A stretch of DNA of 64,000 bases. It comes from Vibrio sp. SS-MA-C1-2. Its GTDB lineage: Bacteria > Pseudomonadota > Gammaproteobacteria > Enterobacterales > Vibrionaceae. The first letter of the stretch is position 1; the number at the start of each line of letters is the position of its first letter. Position numbers and translations under genes: made by a program. The stretch is taken from assembly GCF_021513135.1 (NCBI RefSeq), contig NZ_CP090980.1:124001-188000 (forward strand), given 5' to 3'. The notes under the pieces were generated by a model, which saw only the letters and a list, made by a program, of their open reading frames with translations, was not told the origin of the DNA and made no database searches. This document shows positions 1-10,116 of the stretch, piece after piece.

Positions 1-561
1 TAAACAAGAAAAAGGTTCTACAGGTTCTGCTCCCTCTGGGCTGCCTAAGCCCTCTAGGCTATCTTTTTCTAAGGTAGACCATTGAGATTTATTATAGACT
101 GAAGATGGGGTCATTTGGTCAGAAAATTTAATTAAGGTTTGATCTTGAGCAAAATTAACATCTCCCATTTCGCCAATTATATCATGAACAGATCCATCAC
201 TATTCAATAATGCAATTGGGTCATCACCATTGAAATTGATAACATGGCTGTCTGTGATATCAGTTATTGCTTGGATTTGAGCATTGGCATCTTTATGAGA
301 TAAAACTAAAACTTCTTGTGCACCTAAAGTAATGCCTGTAAGAGATCTTTGTGCCCCCCATTCTCCATTACCATTAGCCGATTTTGCTAAAATAAAATTA
401 TCCAATGATACCGCTTCATCACCTGTATTCACTATTTCGATGGCTTTATTATAACTTGCGCCTTCGATATATTGCGAAATGATCACATCGGCATAAGCTG
501 GGGCTGTAAATACACCACCAATTGTTAAAGCAAGAAGAGTCCGTGAAATTCCATTACTCAT
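1..561 (-). CDS. ExeM/NucH-type extracellular nuclease, N-terminal part (cut by window edge)
   Basis: The minus-strand frame is open from an ATG at 561 to the window edge, giving 187 residues with no stop. It opens with a signal peptide (SRTLLALTIGGVFTAPAYA) followed directly by DVIISQYIEGASYNKAIEI, the start of a lamin-tail-like domain found at the N-terminus of secreted ExeM/NucH/Xds nucleases of Vibrio, Shewanella and Aeromonas. In that family the lamin-tail domain precedes an OB-fold and an endonuclease/exonuclease/phosphatase domain; neither is visible here because the gene continues beyond position 1. The expected role is secreted or surface DNA degradation for phosphate acquisition or biofilm turnover. 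The family call rests on the N-terminus alone, so another secreted lamin-tail protein is possible. Confidence 0.7.
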   Translation of the reverse strand, partial: MSNGISRTLLALTIGGVFTAPAYADVIISQYIEGASYNKAIEIVNTGDEAVSLDNFILAKSANGNGEWGAQRSLTGITLGAQEVLVLSHKDANAQIQAITDITDSHVINFNGDDPIALLNSDGSVHDIIGEMGDVNFAQDQTLIKFSDQMTPSSVYNKSQWSTLEKDSLEGLGSPEGAEPVEPFSCL

Positions 562-686
562 TGGTAATACTCCATTAATAATATATTTATGAAGTATTAT
601 TTTATTTTAAAAAACATTAACTATCTGTTTATATTGCTCATTCTGTGAAGTATTACCAAAAGATTTACAAAATCATCACATAGGTA

Positions 687-838
687 TATACCCAAAGTAA
701 ATGGAGTTTATATACTCTTCATACTTGAAGTTGCTAGGTTGTTGGCGTCACTCATTCGCCCCAATCATACAGTACATCTATACTCATGGGGTCTCATTCA
801 CTTGCCGCCTACTAGCAACTCCAATTACTTTGAGTATA
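687..838 (-). repeat. Inverted-repeat element, full copy plus an extra end fragment
   Basis: The full copy occupies about 711-838 in minus orientation, with the TTGCTAGG and CCTACTAGCAAC ends and the central CCCCAATCATACAGTA and CTCATGGGG blocks shared by the other copies. A further end-like fragment beginning TATACCCAAAGTAA sits at 687-708, as if a second copy had been mostly deleted. It lies between the nuclease gene and nnrS. An apparent reading frame through it (784-1011) is an artefact of the repeat. Confidence 0.85.
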
Positions 839-942
839 GTAAGCGTCGATTGAGTAAAACTCGATAAATATAGATTATTGGTATGGTTAGGAGTGATGAA
901 AAAATCTTTACAGTTATTAGCTGTGCTTAAGTACTGGATATA

Positions 943-972
943 AAAAAGCCCACTCATTTTCTGTGTGGGCTT
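943..972 (-). terminator. Rho-independent terminator of nnrS
   Basis: On the minus strand AAGCCCAC and GTGGGCTT form a stem with a short loop, followed by TTTTTTA, about 20 bases past the nnrS stop. Confidence 0.85.
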
Positions 973-991
973 GCTAAATAAAAGTGAACAA

Positions 992-2200
992 TTATCCAGG
1001 GTGTCCATCAATTCTCGGTTTACTTAAAATAGAGAAGTAGACAATACTCCAAATCCCAAATCCAATAAACCAGGCTAAACCTGCAATAGTAATAAATAGT
1101 GCAGCAGAGTTTGGCCAAAGCAGAATCGCCACGGTTCTAAAGATAACAGCAATAAATATGGTGGAAAAGGCAAATGCTATAATAGGTTTAATTTCTAACT
1201 TACGTCCCGTATGCCCTAGAGATACTCGAGCAATCATAGCCAAAATTATACCACCAATACCACCGACGGATAGCATATGAAGAGAGATACTCAGTCCAAT
1301 ATCACCATTGATGCTGTTAATCGCTAAAAGAACAAAGCCGGCAATCATCGACAAATAGCTCAAATGCAAAGACCATAATAGTGGAACTTTAATTGTTAAA
1401 TGACTACGCCATGTGGCTAAACGTACGAAATTAGTCATTGCTACAGCCGCATAACTAATCGCTAATAATGAGTTTGTCATGGGTAAATCAAATACAAATA
1501 ATGCTAACCCCGTGAATAATAGACTTAGCCAAGCAGTCACTAATGCCGAAACTTCTAACCAAATATGACGGATAATCGGTGTAGTTTGTGTACCTCTTGA
1601 TGTGAAAAAAGGAATAACACGGCCACCAACAATTAATACAACAATAGAGATCAGTAAGATAGCCATCGTGTTGATTTTTTCAAGTAACAACATATTGAAT
1701 TGACTAGCACTATAGAAACTCACAATATCAAACACAATAAATAACAAAATGACAGGGGTGAAAAATAGATTCTTCCATTGACGTCGTAGGATAATCGGTC
1801 GTGCAACAAAATAAATAGCAATTATTAACCAACTAATATCAACCGCCATTGTAAGTAGATTCGGCGGAACAATAAAATTTAAAACCCGTGCTGCCAGCCA
1901 TAACAGTGCAATTAGAGCCAGTTTTTTACCTCTGACTCCAGGGATCCCTGTCCATGTTTGAATCGCAGTTAATAAAAAACCTAGGATAATGGCTAATATA
2001 AAACCAAAAATCATCTCATGACTATGCCACCAAATCGGATTATTTGCAGGGGTATAAGCAATATTACCATTGAGATACAGGGTCCAAAACAAAATAGCTA
2101 AGGAAGAAAATATACCGGAAAACAAAAACAGGGGACGAAAAGCTAATCTAAAAATGGGAGTTATCGCCTGTTCTTTGGCTGTATCGGTAATTTGCATCAT
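992..2200 (-). CDS. nnrS: NnrS family membrane protein
   Basis: This 402-residue protein is nearly all hydrophobic, with about twelve membrane segments. It has the NnrS family start (FRLAFRPLFLFSGIF), the WHSHEMIFGF segment with conserved His residues near residue 60, and GGRVIPFFT near the middle. NnrS proteins are heme- and copper-containing inner-membrane proteins linked to nitric oxide stress and are typical NsrR targets. A GAGG ribosome site precedes the ATG at 2200. It is a single gene with its own terminator, and a candidate NsrR site lies just upstream. The family assignment is strong; the exact biochemical activity of NnrS is not settled in general. Confidence 0.92.
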   Translation of the reverse strand: MMQITDTAKEQAITPIFRLAFRPLFLFSGIFSSLAILFWTLYLNGNIAYTPANNPIWWHSHEMIFGFILAIILGFLLTAIQTWTGIPGVRGKKLALIALLWLAARVLNFIVPPNLLTMAVDISWLIIAIYFVARPIILRRQWKNLFFTPVILLFIVFDIVSFYSASQFNMLLLEKINTMAILLISIVVLIVGGRVIPFFTSRGTQTTPIIRHIWLEVSALVTAWLSLLFTGLALFVFDLPMTNSLLAISYAAVAMTNFVRLATWRSHLTIKVPLLWSLHLSYLSMIAGFVLLAINSINGDIGLSISLHMLSVGGIGGIILAMIARVSLGHTGRKLEIKPIIAFAFSTIFIAVIFRTVAILLWPNSAALFITIAGLAWFIGFGIWSIVYFSILSKPRIDGHPG

Positions 2201-2218
2201 AATTAATACCTCATCTTA

Positions 2219-2241
2219 AAGTTGCATATATTTTACATGTT
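2219..2241 (-). promoter_or_regulatory. Candidate NsrR operator upstream of nnrS
   Basis: A 23-bp imperfect palindrome (half-sites around ATATGCA and ACATGT) begins 19 bases upstream of the nnrS start. It matches the remembered NsrR consensus (AAGATGYATTT, one base, then its complement) at about 17 of 22 positions. NsrR control of nnrS is well known in gammaproteobacteria. No score was computed. Confidence 0.45.
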
Positions 2242-2295
2242 TTAAATTAAAATAAACACTAAAAATGAATAAATTTTATCTTGTTGTTTTTTATG

Positions 2296-3174
2296 TTATT
2301 TCTCTTGTTTCAGAACGGTCAATTCAAACGGTTTTGCAATTTGCTGAATATCATCAATAATGATATCCCCCTGGTAATGGCGTTGAAATAAGTTCACCTT
2401 TAACCAATAATGCCCAGGATTTAACTCTTGATTTAACTCATCGATATTTAACTGTTGAGGATATTGCTTAGTAAAACGTTGTGAGTAAACTAACTTATTA
2501 TCATTTTCATCTGAACTGTTATCAAATAACTCAATATCAACAGTCGGAGAACCACAGCTTTTAGGGAAATTAAACTCTGTGCGATCAATGCCCCAATTTG
2601 TCATAGAAACCCAATATAATGGCGTTGATGTCTGTTGTGGATTCAGAATTATTGGTTGTTTAATCGTTTGTTCTTCCCCTTCAATGACTAGTTGATAAAA
2701 CCCTGCTTTTAACGGTCGCTTATTACCCTCATTACGAATTTCAAAATACCCATTGATGCCATGGGTAAACTTATCAATACTTATTTTATGATCCCGATTA
2801 TCAATCAAATAAATATTTTCAAAGTCGAGTTTTGAATAACCTGAAACTCTATAACTATAGGTGACATTTGAACGATTGTATGTAACGACACGATCAATTT
2901 TAAGTTTGGAAAGTAAAACACTGGGCTCGGTGGAGGTTAGCTCCACGCCACAATTATAAGAGAGAATACTATCTAGAAGCTTTATTAGATTATCCTCGAT
3001 CTCCACATTAGGATGTTGTTGCCATAATTTAATCATGGATTCAAACCCTAAACTATCATTACCTTGTAAGAAGTATTGATGTGTATCAGTCAACTGATCA
3101 TGATCGAGAAACCAATCATCAGCTTTACTTGGAAGTGATAACAAAAGAGGGAGGATAAGCCAATATTTACGCAT
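2296..3174 (-). CDS. vxrC: VxrC-like protein, DUF2861 family
   Basis: A 292-residue exported protein with a signal peptide (MRKYWLILPLLLSLPSKA) and the DUF2861 pattern typical of Vibrio proteins encoded after VxrAB: a helical N-terminal third, two Cys residues (about 75 and 207) and a beta-rich remainder ending PFELTVLKQEK. Its ATG overlaps the last base of the vxrB stop (TAATG), so it is translationally coupled to the response regulator. In V. cholerae the third gene of the vxr operon is of this type and is of unclear function. Placement fits a periplasmic accessory of the cell-envelope stress system; that role is inferred from the operon. Confidence 0.75.
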   Translation of the reverse strand: MRKYWLILPLLLSLPSKADDWFLDHDQLTDTHQYFLQGNDSLGFESMIKLWQQHPNVEIEDNLIKLLDSILSYNCGVELTSTEPSVLLSKLKIDRVVTYNRSNVTYSYRVSGYSKLDFENIYLIDNRDHKISIDKFTHGINGYFEIRNEGNKRPLKAGFYQLVIEGEEQTIKQPIILNPQQTSTPLYWVSMTNWGIDRTEFNFPKSCGSPTVDIELFDNSSDENDNKLVYSQRFTKQYPQQLNIDELNQELNPGHYWLKVNLFQRHYQGDIIIDDIQQIAKPFELTVLKQEK

Positions 3175-3833
3175 TATTTTGATTTCATTCTATACCCTAC
3201 GCCTCGCAATGTTTCAATTGACAGCATAGGTAATTTTTGACGTAGTTGTAATATATGTGTATCAACGGTTCGGGTTGTTGGAAAATGATTATATCCCCAA
3301 ACATGATCTAATAACTCATCACGCGTAAACACACGGCCGCAATTTTTAGCTAAAAAGAACAGTAAATCAAACTCAGTTCTAGTCAAGAAAATCGATTCAT
3401 TATTAAATGTCACATCACGGCTTGCGGTATCTATCGTTAAGTCATTAATAATCAATTGATCACTGGTATCAACTAAAGAGCCAGCTTGTCTCAGCTGTAC
3501 TCGAATTCTAGCTAATAGTTCAGCTTCGGCAAAAGGTTTCGTTAAATAATCAGTTGCACCTGAATCAAGGCCAGCAACACGCTCATTGACAGTAATCATA
3601 GCAGTTAAAACAATAACAGGAATAGATTTAAGCTCTAACCAACTCGGTAAAAAATTCAACGAATCACCATCAGGCAACTGACGGTCAAGAACAACAAGAT
3701 CAGCTTTTTCCCATAATCCAGAAACTTGACTAATACTATCGGCATGAAAACAGCTATAGCCAGCTTGTTTTAAACTTGCAATTAATCCATGAGCTAAATT
3801 GATATTATCTTCAACTAGTAGGATCTTATTCAT
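3174..3833 (-). CDS. vxrB: OmpR-family response regulator VxrB (WigR)
   Basis: This 219-residue protein has a receiver domain with acidic pocket VEDN at 8-10, phospho-acceptor Asp50 (VVLDRQLPDG), switch Thr (VIVLTAM) and Lys (LTKPF). A C-terminal winged helix follows, with the OmpR-type TRTEFDLLFFLA and the ending HILQLRQKL...LRGVGYRM. The start overlaps the end of the sensor kinase gene by 8 bases and the stop overlaps the vxrC start by one base, giving a tight three-gene operon. In Vibrio the VxrAB/WigKR pair responds to cell-wall damage and controls wall synthesis, type VI secretion and biofilm. The orthology call rests on the DUF3404-type kinase partner and the DUF2861 third gene. Confidence 0.82.
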   Translation of the reverse strand: MNKILLVEDNINLAHGLIASLKQAGYSCFHADSISQVSGLWEKADLVVLDRQLPDGDSLNFLPSWLELKSIPVIVLTAMITVNERVAGLDSGATDYLTKPFAEAELLARIRVQLRQAGSLVDTSDQLIINDLTIDTASRDVTFNNESIFLTRTEFDLLFFLAKNCGRVFTRDELLDHVWGYNHFPTTRTVDTHILQLRQKLPMLSIETLRGVGYRMKSK

Positions 3834-5241
3834 AAGGGATCTCCAGGATAAATGTTGTTGGTGGGCCTTCTAGTTTAATTTTTCCGCCCATCCGTTTGAC
3901 CATTGATTCAACGATTGTAAGACCTAAACCTAGGCCACTTTTCGTTTCAAATGGTGCTCTAATTTTTTGCCAATCCTTAGCCGATAACATGCCTTCATCA
4001 GAAACAGAGATAAGAAGCTTGTTTTTCTTGTATTGAGTCGTGAGCTTTACTTCACCAACCCCATATTTTTTTGCATTTTTGACTAGATTTTCAATACAGT
4101 TATTTAACCAGTATTGATTTAGACTACCTGAACGATCTTCAGCTAGATCTAAAGTAATATCTAATTCTTCTGTTATATATTCTAGCCAATCATTAATAGA
4201 TTCCAACTCATCTCGGCGTAATTCTTCTTGATCTGCTTGTAAATAATCTTTACTTGCTTCTGCTAACTGACGTAATTTGACCGAATCTTCACATAGTCGT
4301 CGAAAAGGGTCATAAAAATCTTCCGGCATCAGATCAAAATCTCGCCTAAATTGTTCTACTGTCATACCTAAACTTGCAATCGGGGTTCTCAATTCATGAG
4401 TTAATATTTGAAGAATAAGTGTTCGTTGTTGAAACTCTCTGCGTTTCACTTTCCAACGATATATCAGCCACCCCACTAATAAAATGACATTCAGTGACGC
4501 TAATAGACCAATAATGAAGTTTGGCTCAAATGAACTATCACTATTCCAACAGATATTTCCTGTTTGATATGAACAGAAATCAGCATTTTTTTTCAATTTA
4601 AGTGACAGCTGATTGTTACTTGCCGCACTTTGCCAGATACTGGTTTTAAATACCATGTAAATATCTTCACTACGCAACCACAATTCACCATCAGAGAGAA
4701 AGGTATCACTTCCCTTTAACAGAGCACTCATTGCAGATTGATCCATTCGTTGAAGACGACCTAAAAGAGAAGTCGCTACCGCAGTGGGACGTTCTTTAAT
4801 ATGTCGGTATTTTTGAATTAAAGGTCTCAAATTAGGGTATTTATGTATATAACGTTGCGCATAAGTTCCACCACCTGGATGGATATAACCTGAACGCGCA
4901 AACCAACCAATGGGTAACTGACGTTGTGCACAAGTCGCTTGCGTAAAGACTAACGGTTGAGTCAACAATGGGGTAACAGGCCAAGGTCCATCACACGTTT
5001 CACTATTTTTATATAGTTGAATTAATGCACGAAGTGGGTATTTATCCGTTTGAGGTAGCATACTATCCGGCAAGAGTAATTGGGGTGGATAGTCTCTCTC
5101 TATATTATTTTTATTGTAGCTTGCTAATGAACTCGAGTTAATTAACTCCAGACGCAACTGTTCTAACTGCTGGGGAATATTTATAGCAGCCATGGTCAAT
5201 GGACTAAAAGTAATAATTAAGACAATAAAGAGTGAGCGCAT
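3826..5241 (-). CDS. vxrA: Sensor histidine kinase VxrA (WigK), DUF3404 sensor domain
   Basis: A 471-residue membrane kinase. A signal or first membrane segment (1-19) precedes a periplasmic domain of about 220 residues with Cys pairs (83/104 and 223/231), resembling the DUF3404 sensor of VxrA. A second membrane helix (about 242-262), the dimerisation box LTHELRTP with phospho-acceptor His282, an N-box (NCIENLVKNAKKYG) and a G-box (KSGLGLGLTIVESMV) follow. The gene heads the vxrABC operon. Family members sense peptidoglycan damage and related envelope stress. No strong ribosome site precedes the ATG at 5241, but the signal peptide supports that start. Confidence 0.82.
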   Translation of the reverse strand: MRSLFIVLIITFSPLTMAAINIPQQLEQLRLELINSSSLASYNKNNIERDYPPQLLLPDSMLPQTDKYPLRALIQLYKNSETCDGPWPVTPLLTQPLVFTQATCAQRQLPIGWFARSGYIHPGGGTYAQRYIHKYPNLRPLIQKYRHIKERPTAVATSLLGRLQRMDQSAMSALLKGSDTFLSDGELWLRSEDIYMVFKTSIWQSAASNNQLSLKLKKNADFCSYQTGNICWNSDSSFEPNFIIGLLASLNVILLVGWLIYRWKVKRREFQQRTLILQILTHELRTPIASLGMTVEQFRRDFDLMPEDFYDPFRRLCEDSVKLRQLAEASKDYLQADQEELRRDELESINDWLEYITEELDITLDLAEDRSGSLNQYWLNNCIENLVKNAKKYGVGEVKLTTQYKKNKLLISVSDEGMLSAKDWQKIRAPFETKSGLGLGLTIVESMVKRMGGKIKLEGPPTTFILEIPYE

Positions 5242-5439
5242 GGCAGAATTCTAACACTAGTGAAAATGTTCTGAAATGAATTATTTGTGATTGTTATGTC
5301 AGGATTAGCATGGGAATCATTGAATGAAAAAATTATTGTTTATAATGCCATCAAAATGTAGGAATATCTTGTGAGTTGGATGCAACACTAAATTAAGTGA
5401 AAATCCACTTATCACTTAGCGTTGTATCATCCCCATTTT

Positions 5440-5570
5440 TATTTGAAGTGACTAGGTTAGGTAGAATAACAGTAACGATTGTATTCGTTCACCCCAATCA
5501 TATAGTACACCTATACTCATGGGGCCTCACTCACTGGCCGCCTACTAGCAACTCCAGTTATTTTAGGTTA
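5440..5570 (-). repeat. Inverted-repeat element, full-length copy
   Basis: The element is in minus orientation and fills most of the gap between vxrA and pyrC, ending about 14 bases from the pyrC stop. It keeps CCCCAATCATATAGTA, CTCATGGGG and CCTACTAGCAACTCC; its left end is the most diverged of the long copies. Confidence 0.85.
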
Positions 5571-5583
5571 AAAGGGGAATAGA

Positions 5584-6612
5584 TTAACTTAACGACCATT
5601 CTATTTCTTCAGCAGCACGGATAGGCACAACAACATCATGACCAAATGACATTGTCTCTGGCACTGTCCAAGCAGACTTAGTGAGTGTCAGTTTGTCGTG
5701 ATTAACAGGTAAATTATAGAATGTTGGGCCATTTAAACTAACAAAGGCTTCAAGATTTTCTAGTTTACCTTCTTTATCAAACACTTCAGCATAAAGCTCT
5801 ACAGCTGCATGAGCCGTATAAGATCCTGCACAACCACATGCATTCTCTTTCTTATCTTTGGCATGTGGTGCGGAATCGGTGCCAATAAAGAACTTTGGGC
5901 TACCTGATGTTGCCGCAGCAATAAGTGCTTGTTGATGTGTATTACGCTTTAAAATTGGTAGGCAATAAAAATGAGGTTTAATTCCGCCCACTAACATATG
6001 ATTGCGGTTAAACAATAAGTGGTGAGCAGTAATCGTTGCTGCCACATTTTCATTGGCATTATTAACAAACTCAGTCGCTTCTGCGGTGGTGATATGTTCC
6101 AATACAATTTTTAGGTTTGGAAAATCATTAACGATCGGTGCTAAAACAGTCTCTAGAAACTCTTTCTCACGATCAAAAATATCAACAGAATGGGTTGTCA
6201 CTTCACCATGAACTAACAGCAACATCCCTACTTCTTCCATTGCTTCAAGCACAGGGTAGATTTTTTGTGCTGATGTCACACCTGAATCAGAGTTTGTTGT
6301 TGCACCTGCAGGGTACAATTTTGCCGCAACCACGGCACCTGATGCTTTGGCTTTCTTTATTTCATCTGGTGTTGTTTTATCTGTTAAATACAAAGCCATC
6401 AAAGGAGTGAAATTATTCGCAGGCTTTTCAGCCATGATTCGCTCTTTATATGCAATAGCCATTTCAGTGGTTGTTACTGGTGGTACAGTATTTGGCATAA
6501 TAAGTGCACGACCGTTATAACGACTAATATCACGAACAGTATCGGTTAACACATCACCGTCACGTAAATGAACATGCCAATCATCAGGGCGAGTAATTTG
6601 TAATGTTGTCAT
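5584..6612 (-). CDS. pyrC: Dihydroorotase
   Basis: PyrC interconverts N-carbamoyl-L-aspartate and dihydroorotate in pyrimidine synthesis. The sequence shows the metal-binding WHVHLRDGD (His13, His15), the carbamylated-lysine segment [11 protein letters not shown] (Lys98) and the catalytic [14 protein letters not shown]. At 342 residues it matches the 348-residue E. coli type. I chose the ATG at 6612 because AAGGAGT lies just upstream and the protein then starts like known PyrC; a longer frame to 6648 adds 12 unrelated residues. It is a single gene, followed by a repeat element rather than an obvious terminator. Confidence 0.96.
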   Translation of the reverse strand: MTTLQITRPDDWHVHLRDGDVLTDTVRDISRYNGRALIMPNTVPPVTTTEMAIAYKERIMAEKPANNFTPLMALYLTDKTTPDEIKKAKASGAVVAAKLYPAGATTNSDSGVTSAQKIYPVLEAMEEVGMLLLVHGEVTTHSVDIFDREKEFLETVLAPIVNDFPNLKIVLEHITTAEATEFVNNANENVAATITAHHLLFNRNHMLVGGIKPHFYCLPILKRNTHQQALIAAATSGSPKFFIGTDSAPHAKDKKENACGCAGSYTAHAAVELYAEVFDKEGKLENLEAFVSLNGPTFYNLPVNHDKLTLTKSAWTVPETMSFGHDVVVPIRAAEEIEWSLS

Positions 6613-6789
6613 TTTCAAACTCCTTTTTATCACTACACTAAGATTCAATCACTTAAGCAGTTTTACTACAGAATAAATTTCGAAGATGATAGTTCAAATA
6701 TTGAGGCTTTGCACGTGATTTTTAATAAAAACCATTATCTAATTCCATTAGTTTACTGTCGATTATCCTTGTTTTTTTAATACGTAAAA

Positions 6790-6817
6790 ACAGAAAAAGA
6801 GAGCCAAAGCCCTCTTT
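6790..6817 (-). terminator. Terminator of the pntAB operon
   Basis: On the minus strand AAAGAGGGC and GCTCTCTTT pair (one G-T wobble) around a short loop and run into TTTTTC, about 26 bases after the pntB stop. Confidence 0.75.
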
Positions 6818-6842
6818 TAAATTAGTGATAAATTAAACTTTT

Positions 6843-8216
6843 TTATAAATGAGAAGAGATAGCTACACACGACTCTTTAGCGTCACCAAACAGCATATGT
6901 GAGTTCTCTTTAAAGAACAGCGGATTTTGGACACCGGCATAACCTGGACTCATTGATCGTTTAAACACAATCACATTTTTGGCATTCCAAACTTCAAGAA
7001 CGGGCATTCCAGCAATTGGGCTATTTGGATCATCTTGTGCTGATGGGTTAACTGTATCATTGGCACCGATAACCAACACCGTATCTGTGTCAGAGAGATC
7101 GTCATTGATCTCATCCATCTCTAATACTATGTCGTAAGGGACTTTCGCTTCAGCGAGCAGCACATTCATATGTCCCGGCAAACGCCCTGCGACAGGGTGT
7201 ATACCAAATCGCACATTAACACCTTGTGCTCGGAGTTTTTCAGTGATCTCGTATACAGGATATTGCGCTTGAGCAACTGCCATACCATATCCCGGAGTAA
7301 TCACGACAGAACGGGATTCCTTCAACATTTCAGCAACGTCAGACGCACTAATTTCTTGGTGTTCTCCTTGGTCTATATCTTCTGAAATAACGACTTCTTG
7401 GCCAAAACCGCCGGCAATAACACTAATAAACGAGCGATTCATCGCTTTACACATAATATATGACAGAATAGCTCCTGACGATCCGACAAGCGCACCCGTT
7501 ACAATCAATAGATCATTCGCTAACATAAAGCCTGCCGCCGCCGCTGCCCAACCAGAATAAGAGTTAAGCATTGAGACCACTACTGGCATATCAGCTCCAC
7601 CAATTGAGGCCACTAAGTGATAACCAAATACAAATGCTATCAAAGTCATAATAATCAAAATATAGACCGAGTCATTCCCACTTGCAAAATTCACCATCAA
7701 TAAGAAAGAGACCACAACAGCAAGCAAATTTAATTTATGCTTGTGAGGTAACATAAGCGGTGAAGATGAAATTAATCCTCTTAATTTACAAAAGGCGACA
7801 ATAGACCCCGTAAATGTCACCGCACCAATGAAGATCCCTAAAAAGACTTCAACATGATGGATGGTTAATAGTGCACCAGATAATTCGCCGTGATGCAAAA
7901 AGCTGTTATACCCTACAAATACAGCGGCTAATCCCACAAAACTGTGAAGAATGGCTACTAATTCAGGCATTTCTGTCATTTCAACTTTTTTAGCGTAATA
8001 GATACCAATTCCAGCACCAATCACCATAGCGACAATGACCCAGCCAATGCCCGATGAATAAGGTCCAAAAATCGTTGCGATTAAAGCAATCGCCATACCC
8101 GCAATACCGTAATAGTTACCGGTACGTGCTGACTCCTGCTTTGATAATCCCGCTAAACTCATAATAAAAAGAACCGCAGCAACAATATATGCCGCTTGTA
8201 CTAATCCTGCAGACAT
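6843..8216 (-). CDS. pntB: NAD(P) transhydrogenase subunit beta
   Basis: PntB carries most of the membrane helices and the NADP(H)-binding domain III of the proton-translocating transhydrogenase. The 457 residues comprise about nine hydrophobic segments (1-270) and a C-terminal Rossmann-like domain with [15 protein letters not shown] and [14 protein letters not shown], the signature NADP-binding segments. The length equals the E. coli protein (462). It starts 11 bases after pntA and is followed by a terminator. The complex uses the proton gradient to make NADPH from NADH at the inner membrane. Confidence 0.97.
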   Translation of the reverse strand: MSAGLVQAAYIVAAVLFIMSLAGLSKQESARTGNYYGIAGMAIALIATIFGPYSSGIGWVIVAMVIGAGIGIYYAKKVEMTEMPELVAILHSFVGLAAVFVGYNSFLHHGELSGALLTIHHVEVFLGIFIGAVTFTGSIVAFCKLRGLISSSPLMLPHKHKLNLLAVVVSFLLMVNFASGNDSVYILIIMTLIAFVFGYHLVASIGGADMPVVVSMLNSYSGWAAAAAGFMLANDLLIVTGALVGSSGAILSYIMCKAMNRSFISVIAGGFGQEVVISEDIDQGEHQEISASDVAEMLKESRSVVITPGYGMAVAQAQYPVYEITEKLRAQGVNVRFGIHPVAGRLPGHMNVLLAEAKVPYDIVLEMDEINDDLSDTDTVLVIGANDTVNPSAQDDPNSPIAGMPVLEVWNAKNVIVFKRSMSPGYAGVQNPLFFKENSHMLFGDAKESCVAISSHL

Positions 8217-8227
8217 GATGTTACCCC

Positions 8228-9778
8228 TTATTTTTTACGGAACATTTCAAGCATACGTTTAGTGACAGTAAAACCACCAAAAATATTAATACTTGCAATG
8301 AGAATAGCGATAAAAGCGAGAAATGATACGACACCACTTCCCTGTCCGATTTGTAACAGTGCACCAACAATGATAATGCCAGAGATCGCATTGGTTACCG
8401 ACATTAAAGGCGTATGAAGTGCATGGGTAACATTCCAAACAACGTAATAGCCAACAATACAGGCGAGAATAAATACGGTTAAATGAGATAAGAACTCAGC
8501 GGGAGCCACTGAAGCTATCCAAGCAAAAGCACCCACAGCCACTATAGTTCCAATCACCTTCTTAATTGGTGATTTTGGCTCTTTAGGTTGTACTGGTTCT
8601 TTACCTAATTTAGGTTTTTGTTGCAAATTAGGTTGAGCGGAAACTTGAATAGGAGGCGGTGGCCAACTGATTTCACCCTCTTTAATAACGGTTACACCAC
8701 GTTGTACAACATCATCAAAATCAATATTGATCACACCATCTTTTTCTTTAGTTAATAGTTTAAGTAAATTAACTAAATTAGTACTGTATAGCTGTGATGA
8801 TTGTGCTGGAAGTCGTGCCACCATATCAGTATAACCAATAATTTTAACCCCATTATCGGTTGTAATCACTTTATCTGCGACGGTGTAAGCACAATTTCCG
8901 CCATTCGCTGCAGCTAAATCAACAATCACACTACCAGGCTTCATCGAATCAACCATTTCTTTGGTGATCAATTTAGGCGCTGGCCTACCTGGGATTAAAG
9001 CGGTGGTAATGATGATATCTACATCTTCAGCTTGCTCTGCATAAAGCTTCTCAGCTGCTTGATTAAACGCCTCAGACATCTCTTTTGCGTAGCCATCACC
9101 ACTAGAAGTATCTTCATTAAAGTCAACTTCTAAAAATTCAGCTCCCATACTCTGTACTTGCTCTTTTACTTCAGGGCGGACATCAAAAGATCGAACGATT
9201 GCCCCTAAGCTTCCTGCTGCACCAATGGCTGCAAGTCCAGCAACACCAGCACCAGCAACTAATACTTTGGCTGGTGGTACTTTTCCCGCAGCGGTGATCT
9301 GTCCAGTGAAAAAACGACCAAACAGATTAGCCGCTTCAACGACAGCACGATAACCCGCAATATTAGCCATAGAGCTCAACGCATCTAGAGATTGAGCACG
9401 AGAAATCCTTGGTACAGAATCCATTGCCAATACATTAATTTTATTTTCACTAAGCTTATTTAATAATTCGGGGTTTTGTGCTGGCCAGATAAAACTAATA
9501 AGAGTTGAACCCTCTTTTAATAACGCTAACTCATTTCGTTCTTCTGTCTCTATTGGGGCGTTAACTTTTAAAATAATATCGGATTGCCAAACATCTTGGT
9601 AGGAGGCAATAGTTGCTCCACTTTGTTGATAACTATCATTATTAAAACTTGAGAGGATGCCAGCATTATCTTCTATGACAACATTAAACCCAAGTTTAAT
9701 TAGCTGCTCCACTGTTTTGGGCGTGGCTGCAACTCTTGTTTCATCATTAAATATCTCTTTAGGTACACCAATCTGCAT
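8228..9778 (-). CDS. pntA: NAD(P) transhydrogenase subunit alpha
   Basis: PntA holds the NAD(H)-binding domain I and the first membrane helices of the transhydrogenase. The N-terminus [20 protein letters not shown] matches E. coli PntA, and the nucleotide-binding loop [17 protein letters not shown] and the domain I segment [13 protein letters not shown] are intact. Four hydrophobic segments close the C-terminus after a Pro/Lys linker (about 375-405). I placed the start at 9778 (AGGGA upstream); the longer frame to 9802 adds eight residues not seen in the family. It forms a two-gene operon with pntB. Confidence 0.96.
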   Translation of the reverse strand: MQIGVPKEIFNDETRVAATPKTVEQLIKLGFNVVIEDNAGILSSFNNDSYQQSGATIASYQDVWQSDIILKVNAPIETEERNELALLKEGSTLISFIWPAQNPELLNKLSENKINVLAMDSVPRISRAQSLDALSSMANIAGYRAVVEAANLFGRFFTGQITAAGKVPPAKVLVAGAGVAGLAAIGAAGSLGAIVRSFDVRPEVKEQVQSMGAEFLEVDFNEDTSSGDGYAKEMSEAFNQAAEKLYAEQAEDVDIIITTALIPGRPAPKLITKEMVDSMKPGSVIVDLAAANGGNCAYTVADKVITTDNGVKIIGYTDMVARLPAQSSQLYSTNLVNLLKLLTKEKDGVINIDFDDVVQRGVTVIKEGEISWPPPPIQVSAQPNLQQKPKLGKEPVQPKEPKSPIKKVIGTIVAVGAFAWIASVAPAEFLSHLTVFILACIVGYYVVWNVTHALHTPLMSVTNAISGIIIVGALLQIGQGSGVVSFLAFIAILIASINIFGGFTVTKRMLEMFRKK

Positions 9779-10116
9779 ATATTTATCCCTGTACATTGGC
9801 ATTAAAGAGTGATTTATTTCTCAACTTGCAAACTTAATCACTCTAACTTTGTAAAGTTACAGCGGATAAAATCAACATATGAAATTAAACACCTTTCATT
9901 CATTGAAAAAACCGCCAAGAGTATGCTTCATGTTTCAAGATAAAAAAATCAATTTAAATCAGTCAGTAAGAACGAAACACGAATCAAGCGTAACGTTTAT
10001 ATTACATAAACCCCGCGTAACAATGTTGAACATTTGTCACATTTTAATAAAATATTTGTTGATTTTTACGTCAGCTAATATTACAAAAATAGTTGATATT
10101 TTTAAGTTAGTAAATA
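9779..10116. other. AT-rich gap upstream of pntA
   Basis: Contains the pntA leader and very AT-rich sequence. I see no convincing gene, repeat element or clear operator. A plus-strand frame at 9879-10124 has poor codon choice, no ribosome site and no recognisable domain, so it is not annotated. Confidence 0.5.

Noticed and set aside
784-1011. Short frame through the repeat element; similar frames at 5397-5582, 39813-40070, 55529-55780 and 59208-59393
   Set aside because: All five translate the same repeat into similar peptides (LYSWGL, LPPTSN); they follow the repeat, not genes, and have no ribosome sites.
6138-6410. 90-codon plus-strand frame inside pyrC
   Set aside because: Antisense shadow of a strongly supported gene.
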